Source of the DNA: Amblyornis subalaris
Taxonomy: Eukaryota > Chordata > Aves > Passeriformes > Ptilonorhynchidae
Direction: 5' to 3'
DNA: 64,000 bases
Assembly (NCBI GenBank): GCA_018881555.1
Contig: JACAXG010000081.1
Location: 1,718,399-1,782,398, forward strand
Each line of letters begins with the position of its first letter. The first letter of the stretch is position 1. Below the pieces are notes generated by a model. That model saw nothing but the letters and a program-made list of their open reading frames with translations, searched no databases and was not told the origin of the DNA. Below are positions 12,301-24,300 of this stretch, one piece after another. Position numbers and translations under genes: made by a program.

Positions 12301-15300
12301 TAAAATCCGACCAGGGTTAGCAGAGCTGCTGGCATTTACTGTTAGCAGGCCTTGTGTAACCTAGGCTAGAAAGCCCCACAAATGGCAGTTTGCAATTCCT
12401 AGCAAAATGTAAAAGCAGCCAATATATGAGTGCAGAGCATCCAGCCAGCTACTCTGCCTCACCGATGCAGCCTGCTCAGAGAAGGCAAACTCCTGCCTGC
12501 TGCCCATTCACTGCCACAGCACTCTCCAGTCTCCATCTATCCAGTTATTGTGATCCTTCTCCTTCCCTCCCTCCTGCCCCAGTTCCTGTTGAGAAATACC
12601 TTCTGCTAAATAGCAATAAAACAATTAAAGTTAATATGGCTTTTCCCTATCAGTTATAATATCTGTGGTGCTGCTGGGATGCTGCTTGCTGACTGTGTTG
12701 GCANTTCATATTCAATGCTTTCTGGATTTTTAATACTCAGCAAGCTGTGACTTACTAGGACTGAGCATTCTTCNAGCTGATATTTGTACACATATTCACA
12801 GCCCTGTTTTTTACTGATGTACAAAGATATTTATGGCTCAGGAGAGAAAGGTCAGCCAGCCCTCGTGGAAAATGAATTGGAAAAGACAAAAAAACCCTCT
12901 TTCAGGTGCAGAACCTGGTGCTCAACAGCCAAACACCAACACTGCCATTTCCTGGGATCTCCATGGTAACAAACGCAGCGTAATTACAAAGATGTTTCCT
13001 GGACTTTTCTGTGTGTCACTCCCTGCTNCCGTCCCTGTAATTACTTATCAGGCCACTTAGCAGAGATATTTTGGAGTAAGGAGACAGGAAAGGAATCTTC
13101 CCATTGCTTTTTGTTATTTCCAGCTAGGAAAGACAAAGCTGTGAGCCTCAGGGGTGAGACCACTTTCAGGAATTTGGATTTGCATTTGTCAAAGAAACAG
13201 CCTGAGCGTTTCACTCGCATGACTCAGAGCTAAACCACCACCTCAATCAGAACTTCCCTTTTAAGGCGTGTTACAGGAAGAACTCACACTACTCACTAAA
13301 CAAAGCTGAGCCCCACAGCTGAGCCAGCCACGAGTTTAAATCCACCTTCTTCCATCTCCTCCTCAGGAGAGCTCATCCCCCTCTGTCCTTTCTCAGCCCG
13401 GGACTACCAGTTGCTGATACCCAGCTATTTCTAGATGGAAAATAATGTTGACACTTAAAATTTCCACAAAAATAAAGATATTTTTACTTTTCTACTATAT
13501 ATACACATATGTAATCTTTCACACAGGAAAGAAACTTGTGATTTTGGGGTTGTCCTGAGGCCAAGGACTTGGCCTCAATGATCCTTGTGGATCCCTTCCA
13601 ACTCAGAATATTCCATGAGACGCATGAAGAGTAGAGTAGCTTGAAAAAAAAATGCAAAGGGTCCAAGTTACTTCTCAGCTTGCGCTGAGAGGTTTCCCAG
13701 CACCCACATCCAGGGATGCTCAGTGAGAGATGAGTCTCAGGAAGGGTATCAAAGCAATAGATGCAGAAACATGGTGGAAGTGTGTAAGACAGGGATCTAA
13801 TATTTCTTTTCCTAGTGGGCTGTACACAGCAATATAGGCATGATCACCTCAAATCTTAATAAGAATAGACCTAAACTCTAAGTAAGACTCTCTAGAGAGA
13901 AAAAAAGCAAAGGCTGGCAATGTCTGGCACACACCCCTTGGAATGCCAGCCTAAAGCCATCGAGCACTGAGCGCTGTCAGGATCAGCAGTGCAAATCCAG
14001 ACGTTTGGTGCTGTTAATGTCACACGTTGCCTTGCAATAGTATCCAGTGTCAGAAGTACCTAAGCTTCACTAAAACCCATTCCTTCCCCAAAAGCAGGAT
14101 GGAAAGCCTTAATCAGCTTCTATTCATGAGCACTTCCATTGTAAAATACAAAGCCTTGGCATGGCCTCCAACTTGGCATCTACAGCACAGCAGGGAAACA
14201 AAAAGAAGACGTTTTATAGCCACAAAATGGAACAGGTTTGAGAGCTACAAACTGACACAGAATATTCACCACAAAGCTCAACATGGCAAAAAGAAGTNTG
14301 TGAGTCAGGTCAAAGCAGTAGAGCTTGTTTTGGTGAGTGGAAAATGATGAGAAGACTGTCCAGCTGCAGCTCTTTGTGCAGCAGAAGGAAAAAAAAAAAA
14401 CAAGGTAGAAAGGAAGCAAAGGTTTGTGGCCTTTGTGAAATTTTTCCTCTCACCTCTTCTTGCTTCTGTTTATTTCCTGCAATTTTGGCACTTTGATCTG
14501 TGTGTGCTAACGAAGAGGAGAGAAAGTTTCACACTTAAATTGAGAACAGGGAATGCTGACAGCAGGAACACTGCTGTGGCATTGAGGAGGGCAAAGCTGG
14601 CCCTGGTGACAGAGATCTGCCATCTGTGACTGCCCGCACTCAGAATATTTATTGCACCTGCATGCAGGACCCACTAACAGGTCACTCTCAGCCCCTGAAT
14701 GCAAAGGGATGAAAAGGCACATCCCAAAGATTGAAATCCATATGCAAATCCAACAAAAAATTGGTTGATTTGAGCAGACACAGCAAGTGCACTGACTACT
14801 GAGGGGGGTTCTGGAGGAAATAGGGGCTTCTTTGTAACCAAAAGAGGATGAAAAACAACATGTCACAGGACTGGGGTTTTTGGACAGAGCCTATTCTCTT
14901 TATCTGCTTTTGTGATGAAATATTGAGGTTTTGGGGCGGTGGTTCCTTTGTTTTGCTGTGCTAAGACACCCACGCACACAGTTTTTTATAGGTGTGAGGA
15001 GAAATGAAGACTTCTCCTTTTAGCAGAGAGTACATGTGATAACAAATTGATTTCCCTTCTGGTTGTAACACAGTGAATGTAAGGGGGGGAAGCCCCTTCT
15101 GCCATTGTTTTATTTTGCAAAGACAAATTTGGAAAGCCATAAAGCAGCAGCTTTTCTGTATATTTGATTTTTTGATTCATCCCATGGGGAAAATCATTAT
15201 TTCCTGAAAGGAAGTTGTCAAATGGGGGTATTCCCTGTGAAAATTCCAACAGGAGGGATTCCCATTTTCTAGCAGACTCTGCTTTGCAATTATAAGGGGA

Positions 15301-18300
15301 ATTAAAATCTGATCTGGCAATCTCAGAGCATCCTGTGGCTCCCAGTAGTGAANAATGGCAAATCCACAACTCAGGAGATCTCTGGATCAGCCTCAGTGCT
15401 TGTGGCACAGAGTTCTTCCCTAAGATACTGTTTCCTCTGGATATCAGCACATATCCCTTGTAGGGCTGTACTGGGAGACAGCAGATCTGCAAGTGTGAAA
15501 AAGCACCTCAAAAAGGATTAAGGGATTCTGTGTGTTATTTCTGAGTGAACAAAACCTCTGTGNTTAGCAGTGACACAGAATTCCATCATTTTAGATCAGA
15601 CAGAAGAGAAGGATGGAATTTTATAGCTACTGGCTGCAATATGTCTTTGTATATCAACAGTGAGGGAAGGTTCAGCCTGGGCTGGAAGAGGTCTAATTTC
15701 AGAGTCTGGAAGAGAACCCATTCCCAGAGCTGCTTTTTATTTGTTTGTTTGTTTGTTTTTCCCCAGATCTTACTGAANGTTTGAGACACAAATCCCTGCC
15801 TGGAGCCTACTGCAAAGAGCAGGAGCAGACAAACACACACTGTCTCTGTCTGGCTTTATTTCACATGGGTTTCTTGTTTACCTGGCTGCTATGGTCACTT
15901 TCCATTTGAAATAATTCTCCTTTTTTTCTCTCTCTTTTGGGCTGAGTAAATAACACTGAACAAACCCCCAACTGTTCCTACTCCACTGAGAGAACAAGCA
16001 GCTCTGTTCTGGGGTGAGGGACCCAGCGCGGCGATGGCAGAGCCTGAGAACCAGACAGGGCTTGAAGGGATTTTCCTGGAGTTGTGTGTTCCCTGCAGTC
16101 CAGGAGGCAGATGTCCTCCTCCACGGAAGGACTGAGGCTCTCCAGCCCTTAGGACAGCACCAAGGAACCTGTAGCACAGACACACTCTTGGAAAATATGA
16201 GAAACACACGTAGGAGTTGGAAATAACTGGCCAGACAGGGACAGTTGTGCGTGTGGCACCAAACTCAGTTCCTGAAACAGACTTGTTACTAGAAATTTCC
16301 ATTGTATATTTATTTATAAAATACATTTACAGAACTGGAGAAAAGCTGCAGAGGCCTCTAAAGTAACATGAATTTCTGGAGAGCTGGAACATACCCTTAA
16401 TTTGAGCATAATGGATGTATCTGATTAAATGTCTTGTGTGAATTCAACAGGGATTTTGTGGTTAATCTTCCTGGAACCACAGAAGCATTACAGACACCAG
16501 CCAGTTTGGAGGCTTCTGCTGATGCACAAATCCTGAATTTCAATTTAAAAGCAGCCTCGCTGTAATGTAACATCCCAGTGCATTTTCCTTCCCACAGAAC
16601 ACCAGCCCTTGTTACATATCTTGCTCACATGCATCCCACAACCCTAAATAATTGTGTCCCGAATTCACTCAAGCCAAAGTGTGTCAGCTGTTACCAGAGG
16701 CTCTGTCAGTGTCTGTCACCCCCACAAACTGCTCTGAACTCAGGTGTCATCAGCACACCTGTACCAGCTGGAGCTGTTCTGTCCTGGCTGAATTTCACAG
16801 AACCCCATGGCAATGGATTCCACAATTTAATGATGGGGATGGTGTGAAAAACTTCCCATATGGGAGCTATTCACAGTGCACACTATGGTCATAATCATGT
16901 CAAATGTCTAAGTACTTTTTCTAGTTTTGTTGCATCCTTTTTGGCCAGAACCACGGAGCATTCAGCACACTGAGTGCACTGAAATGTACACAATGACATT
17001 AAGATTTTTCAATTGGATTCCCATTTCCTTTCCTAATAATTCTTGACATTTATATGCCTGTTTGACTGCAGTAAGTAAAGCACTTTGTTGTCAAGAGCAA
17101 CTGACAGTGACTGTAAGATCATGTTCACGTGTGGTTGCAGCTAATTTACAGTCTGTCAGNGTTTATACTGCTTACATTATCTGTTACCACTTGCATCACT
17201 TTGTTGATACTGTATTCCTTCTGCCTTTGTAATACCCAGTCATTTGGTATTCTGAAATCCTCTCGTGATTCTCTGCAATCCCCTCTAGATTAGGACACTC
17301 TGGATAATCCTGTGTATCCACAAACCAGCTCAATCCAAGCCCTCCTGTAGATGTTGAACTGACAAACCCCAAAAAGGAGCTGAGAGCTTTTTGGTTTCTG
17401 GTTTATTTTTTTCCAGCAGACTTTCCTCTTAATGGCTTCAGAGTGGACTGTCCAAATCTATTTACAGCTCTGTCAGAGTGAAACACAGCATTCTCATTCC
17501 CTTGAGATATAATGGGTTATATTGGCTGTTATGTAGAAGCTCCTTCAGAGCATCTAGAGCAGAGTGAGTCCTTCTAAAGAGACTGTGTGTGAAAAAAGGG
17601 CCTGAGCAACCCTGGAGTGTGGTGTGCTGCTCCAGCAAGAGGAATCATGGAATAGTTTGGGTTGGAAGGGACCTCAAAGATGATGTAGTTCCAGCCCCCT
17701 GTCATGGGACGCCACTATCCCAGGTCGTCCCAAGCCCTGTCCAACCTGGCCTTGGACACTTCCAGGGATGGGGCAGCTACATCCTGGGGACATCCAGGGA
17801 TGGGAAACACCTTGATACCTTTTTACTTTGCACAGGACCAGTGGCAGGTTTATCCCAGTCCCCTGCTGTGGGTGGCCGTTTCCAGAGAACTCCAAGTGTT
17901 GATCAGGTGAGCTGTGGCCTGGCCAGGGGCAGCTGACCAGAACCAGGGACACCTGGAGCCTGGGTGCTCCCCGAGGGGGGACTCGGGGGGCCCCGGGCAC
18001 TCGGCACTGTCAGGGTTCAGCAGTCACAGCAGTGCCACCNTGAGCAGGAACCAGGGTGGCTTCGAGCTGCCTCGAGGGAGGAGAAGGAAATGGTGAAACT
18101 GTGGGTTCAGCTGCTGCTCTGGGCTGGAACTGGATGACTTCTCATAGCTACAGCAGAGAGAGGAGGCTGGGAGAATTCACCCAGGAGGACAATTTAATGG
18201 GCAAAAAGCATAAAGTGCATTATCATGCTTAAATGATTAAAAAAAAAAGCCTCCTGAAAATCAGCATCTTGCAAATATAAAACAATCATAAAACAGTCAA

Positions 18301-21300
18301 CCTGAGGCAGATGGACAGATTGTTCCATTAGGCTAAATTAGCTTGTTTGGTCAGAATTGCCTTTATTCGTGCCTTTATTCGTGCCTTTATTCTCTCCTGG
18401 GGAATACTGACTCTTAGGAATTGCTGCAAGGTTTTATAATCCAGAACAGAGACTGAGGACTTTAGAACAACTTTCATTTCGAGTCAGGTTTTTTCAGGGG
18501 GTGGTAGTGGTGGTGTCATATTTTTAAAATCAATTTCCAGTGCAGCAGCTTCCGTTTTCCATTCAGGGCCACTATCAGCCTTTTCTAAACCACTCTTCCT
18601 GAATGGCAGGAAAAGAGACCTGCACACAAGATGATAGGAAGAAAGACAAATTCATTGCTGAAGTCTTAAGTACAGACTAAAAGCCTCTCCAATACATGAT
18701 GTCAGGACCATTTGATGCTCCTCCTGTGGTAACACATCTCTACACAGAGGCTGCTTCGCCAACAGCTCTCATTTTAAAGGCTGGTAGAGTTTGAGAGGTT
18801 ATGGATTGAGGAGAGAAAATCCTGTTGACTAAGGGTATAGTGCTTGACTCCAAAATACATGAATAGAACTAGAACAAAGTGAGGCACAGGAGCAGAGAAC
18901 TGCAGTTTACATGGATTTAACTCTGGCCAACTCCTGTTTGTATGGGCATCCACTACTATGGAGAAAAACTCCTAATATCCTTCAGCTCCAGACATGACTT
19001 CATATCCTAAGGCACGCTCCATCTAACTGTACCTTTCAAAGCCAGCAGCATCACTCCTGCTCTCACAGACCCCAAGAAAAAGCCACAATCACCCTGAAAC
19101 TTTTGTCCACAACTGGTTTGGCNGTGGTGAAGGCCTGGACCACAGACTGGATCATGGGACTGAAACAAAGAGAACAGAACAGAGCAGGAGGGTTGTGAGC
19201 TCTGGCAGTGCAGGGGAAGCAACATTTCAGGGCTGGGGAAGAGCCACCCAGACTGATTTGTTTGCATTCATCAGGTTTTGTTACCATTCCTGAGGGGTCC
19301 TGTTGAGTACACACACTTCATTTTTATTACTGCTGGCAGGGATGGGACCCTCTGCATTTCATGTCTTAGGAATACAGAGAGTTTGTCCTCCTTGTTGCCC
19401 TTTGTCCACCATAATCAGAGAAGGGAGAATAGGGGTCTGGAANTGCCCCTTAAAAAGTCCCTGTGTTAGTTTTTACTTCACAAATGCTCCATTTGCACTC
19501 AGCAGCACTTGGTCTGTACTGCGGTGCTTTAGGTATTTTTAAAATTAAGAACAGCACTACTACAAGGAATTAATTAATTGTGAGACAGCAGTGCTGGCAC
19601 CTTGGGTTCGCACAAGGATCTCTATTTCCTTCTGNCTGTTGCAGACTTTCCTGCCCAGTAAAAAATTTGCCAATCTTGGTACAGGAGTCTCAAGAAGGAT
19701 GAGCAATCCGAGGGAATTCCCTTTATTCTGCAGATCTTTTCTCCATTTGATCAGTACAGTGTCACAGACAACTGAGATAAAAGAGGTATCCGCCAGCTAT
19801 GGACCTTTGCTGAAATTCTCTTTTTTTCTTTCATTTTTTCTCTCTCNAGTACAGCTAAGAGAGGGATCTATGAATGCTACCAGAGCTAAACTGCAGCAGA
19901 ACAGGGAACTTACAGTTTTGCTTCACCACTGTAAGCACAGGCACAAAACCTGTATTATGAGATGGAGTAACATAAAAATATTGTCCCACTATAGTGGGAA
20001 CTCCAAAAGCTGGGGAGCTGCAGGGACAGGATGCCCAAGTTTGGGAGTCTGCTGCAGTGTAAGATAGGTCTGGTAAAATGGTCTAAGACTGCGTGGGTCA
20101 AAGAGTTCCAATTCCAACCTTTTCTGTTGTAGGATTTTAACNGCAAGCTGCAGTGGGGAATATGGATCACCAAACACAAAACCACAAGCAACAGAAAGCT
20201 AAGAACACATATGTGCTTGCCCTCGGCACTGCTGCCTGTAAGCTGTTCTCCAACCAACAAAAACATCTCAGTGGCTGGAAAAGATGAACAGGCCTGGTTG
20301 CCAAGTCATGGCCCGAACTATTCCAGGGGCAGAAAAGACAGCTGGACTGCTGGTAAAGAACAGGGCTATTTAAGGAGACTCATTCTGGCCTAATGGAAAA
20401 TGCAAGGGTAGAATTATCAATTATTTTAAACTAACCCAACATTTCAGATCCAGGAAAAAAACCATCACAAGGAAGCACAAGAGAGAAGCTGGTTAGATTC
20501 GGCTGGCAGCTCAGTCCAGGTACAGAAAGAGCAGAATGTGCTGCTCTTTAGAAGAAAGAAAATTAACTNTTTTGCAGAAGGTGGTGATTCTGGACAGTGT
20601 TTCAGCCTACAAAGCAAACTCTGAANGCACCTGCACTGTTGTGCCAAGCACTGACACAAAGTTGATGTGATCACAGGGCCTTGGGATCACAGGAAGCCAC
20701 AAAAGCGATCAGTGGAACAGAGATAAAGGACTTATTTTGGGATGTATAGCTATATGCTTATATTTTAAGTCATACTGCTGATCTGCTTTCTCTTTCAGCC
20801 CTCAGGGCAGCTGCTCCTGGTGTGCTGCACAGTGTTCCATATTAAGAATTCCTATGCAAAACTCTGGCTGTCACCCAGAAAGCATGTTAGAGAGCAAGCA
20901 CACAGAGCCAAATAAACAACAGTCCCAGAGACTCTGGGAAAGGCCCAATACACAACTGCCAAGGGGGACTCCGGGCTGAAATCTCCTAGAGAGGGAAGGC
21001 TCTTCAGCACGACCTTCAAATGCAGCTTTGTCTGCTGCAACACCCACTGTAACTGAACTTAGCACTGTCCTTTGACCACTGCCTTGGTCCCAGACTGTTC
21101 ACAGCCTCAGCACGGCTGGGCCGTCAGATGCTCAGGAGTCACAACAGCATTTAGCAGGATTTGTAATGAGGGAGGGAGGGCAGCAGAAAACTCTTGGGTT
21201 TTCTTTCACAGGAATGCTCTGTTCAGTGCCTATTACAAAAAAGGGCAAAAACTTTGCTTTAGAATTCAGTCCAAAGTGTGAGATGAAAAGAATTCTGAAC

Positions 21301-24300
21301 ATCTCTGTGCCCTGTTCCTCAGCACTTCCTCTCCCAGTTACGTATTTCAGCAGGCAGCTCTATAAATACATGTGGCAGCCCAATAACTGAATGTCATGGT
21401 CTCTGATGAAACTTTTACAAGAACGTTCCCCAGGACTTCCCAAAATTAACAACTTTGAACAACTTTTGTAATTCCTATTCAGGACAGAAACAGACTAAAT
21501 CTTTTGGGGATTTAAATACACATGCACCAAAGAATATCTTGTTTACACTGTGTGTTACAGTCTGTACTGAGAAGGTGTGGTGGTTATTCACAGCACAGGA
21601 TGTAGCACTTTCTGGCTTCCAACAAACCAAAAGCACTTGATTTTGAAGGCCAGAACATCCTTGTCTTGTTTGCTCTCCTGGGACAAATGTAAGTGGATGA
21701 GACAGGGAAGCATTCCAATAGACANCACAGGGAATTCAGCAGGTGTAAACTGGATCTGGAAATGAAGTTGGTGATCTAATATGCTGCTGTCATAGCAGCT
21801 CAGATGCAAGAGAAAAAGTAAATCATACTTCCTGACTCTCTGTGTCAGTGGAGGTGCTACAGGGCATTTTACAATAACCTTCAAGTCCCAAACAACATTT
21901 TCATCNGAATGGTTTTATTCAGCCTCACAAAATCCCACGGAAACTTCGCTGGACATAACATTCTCCCCATCTATTCCCACANTGCTGTAGAGCCAACTCT
22001 GTGCCTCTAGACTGGCTGCAGATGTTAAAGAAACCTGGGGTTGGGGCTGTGGCGGATCTGAGTCAAAGTCTCCACTGAGAGAATTGGGGTATTTAAACTA
22101 ACTGCANGATCTTGCAGTGATGAGTGACTCTGCAGGACACCTTGGGTCAACTGCCAGTCCTTCCACCCTGTCAGAGCGGCTCGATGGACAGGGCAGGACT
22201 GGGTATTCACTCACACTTGGCATTTGTAGATGGCAAAAATGTTTGCACCGATGGGATTTTATTGAGTCCATCTCCAGGGGTGATGCATTAAACAGAAAAA
22301 ACCCTGACTTTTCTGGTGTAAAGGCACGTTACAGTTGCCAATGACAGGGAACTGCAGTTGCTGGCAGTCCCAGACAGCTGCTGCTTAAGGGTGTCTATAG
22401 ATACGAAACACAGGTGGCATTTCCAGAAAACCCGCCTGGAAATCCTAGGGAGAAAAAAGTTATCTTAAATGCTAAAATTAGACATGAGTAATCCCAATTC
22501 TGTGGGCGCAGGAACTTGTTGATTCCTGCCCAGGTTGAACAAACAGTTCCTGAGAAGACTGAGCACCAGGTAGTTTCACTTGTCAGCTGTGGAAGGATTT
22601 GCTCTGATACCTCAGTCAACTGAGGCCTCCACAGGGAGAACTGGTGAGCAGAATTTTGCTGCTGTCCTGGTACTGGGAACATTTTGAAGTGACACTTGTT
22701 TTGTTGGCTGGCAGCTGCACAGAAAACTCTGGAGGGATATATTGGTGAGCCCCACAAGTCTCTGACCTGTCTNACCTTCTATTCTGAGAGTATTAGCACA
22801 ATTCACTTAGGATACGTGGGGNCTGGATCAAATCCAAGGAAGAGATTAGTTAGGTCTAAGGAAGTGGGTGCCAAGCAGAGAAAGGTCAAAAGCCATCATG
22901 CACATGGCACACAGCACCAGAATGTCCAGTTTTGTGCAGATCAGCCCAGGAATTATTGACCTGCCTATAATTCAACGCATAAGGTGTGTCACCTGCCCCN
23001 GGATGAAACCAAGGCTGGAGGCTGCTGTGCTCCCAGCACTGTAACTTACCCATGAAGAAATACTCTGGAGACCTTTTGTCTGTAGCAAAGTCTGCCATGG
23101 CCCCACCAAACCGCAGCCACAGCCCGAAGGCAATGACAGCCAGGCCCGCCAGCTGCAACACAAACAGAGCACTCAGCNCAGCAGTGACAAACGGCTGGAC
23201 AGCAGCAGAGGTGTCTTGACACCTTGTGCTTTCTCAAAATCCCACAGCTCAGGATTGCACTGACAGAAAATTCATTAGGCACTTGCCAGTATCTGATAAC
23301 AACAAATTCCCGTTACGTTGCAATGTACTTCTTTCTTTCAGCTCTTCNTTGTAGTGGTGCTTCTGAACTCACTGGTGACCCTCAAACCTTGTAAAGTCAT
23401 TTAGTCATCAAAACTTGGCCTGAATTGCTGTGGGAAGTGGAGTGGGGCAGGTGACTCCCACCAAAACTAGGAGGTGAAAGGATTGTTACAGGGTAGATGT
23501 CTTGGATCACAGAAATTGCAAACCAGTGATAGATGCTGTCAAATGCAAGGAAAAATTCCCTTTAATGCAAACAAGACTAGGCCACAAAGGAGTGTCACAG
23601 CACGTTTTCTGAGGGGGAAGTTCTGCGGTCAGAGGTCTCAGCCTCACCACATGCTAGACAGATTATCAGCCTGCCAGGCAATGATGCAGCTCCAGCATCC
23701 TGCAGGACCAGTGCTGGGTGTCCTGCAGGCAGCTCCAGTATCTCCCAGGACCAGAGCTGTGTGTCCTGGCNGGGAGCTCTGGTATCTCACAGGATCAGTG
23801 CTGTGTGTCCTGGCAGGGAGCTCCAGCATCCCGCAGGACCAGGCACAATGTCCTGCTGCTGTCCAGGCCCAGAGCCTCTGTAGCACCTGCACGGCCTGGG
23901 CGAGGCTCACAAACACCTGCTGCTTCCCATGTCCATGGCAGCCTGGCACGGTGCTTCTCAAACCCGTCCCGCATTCCCTGGCACTCGATCCATTGGCATA
24001 GCTCCACAAGCCAAGAAAGCAGGCGAGTGTACAGCTGNAGAGCTCGGGATCATGGTTTTCCTCACGTGTCCTAGCAGAGGGCGAGGGTCCCCTGCCACCC
24101 TGTCACAGCATGAGGACCTCCCTGCTGGCAGGCAGGGGCTCAGCCTTGGGCTGCCAGGGCCTCTCCAGGCTGTGGAGTGCCCTTGGCAGTTTGGGATGAA
24201 CATCCCAGCCAGCTGAGGAGATGGTTTCTTCCATCTCAGCGAAAAGGCAGATAACAAAACACAGTAGTTGTCACTTTTGAGAAACAAATAACACAAAGCT

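Larger units (their letters stand above)
11202..23049 (-). other. TSPAN2 intron 2
   Basis: Long GT-AG intron of 11848 bp. It contains the tRNA-Ile-like SINE at 11396-11568, a related tail fragment near 13545, a minus-strand CR1 piece at 17642-17795, TTTG-type simple repeats near 11868 and 15738, a short 12-bp tandem repeat at 18359-18391 and a CTCF-like motif at 12204. The rest shows nothing I can classify. Confidence 0.85.

Noticed and set aside
19067..19159. Exon-like segment on the minus strand with acceptor TTTCAG and donor GTGAGA, 93 nt, open in two frames
   Set aside because: No recognisable protein similarity, and TSPAN2 is complete without it. Chance splice-like signals are common in an 11.8-kb intron. 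RNA-seq could reopen this.
23644..24009. Minus-strand open frame of 121 codons
   Set aside because: It is created by the 44-bp minisatellite and lies within TSPAN2 intron 1, with no protein features.
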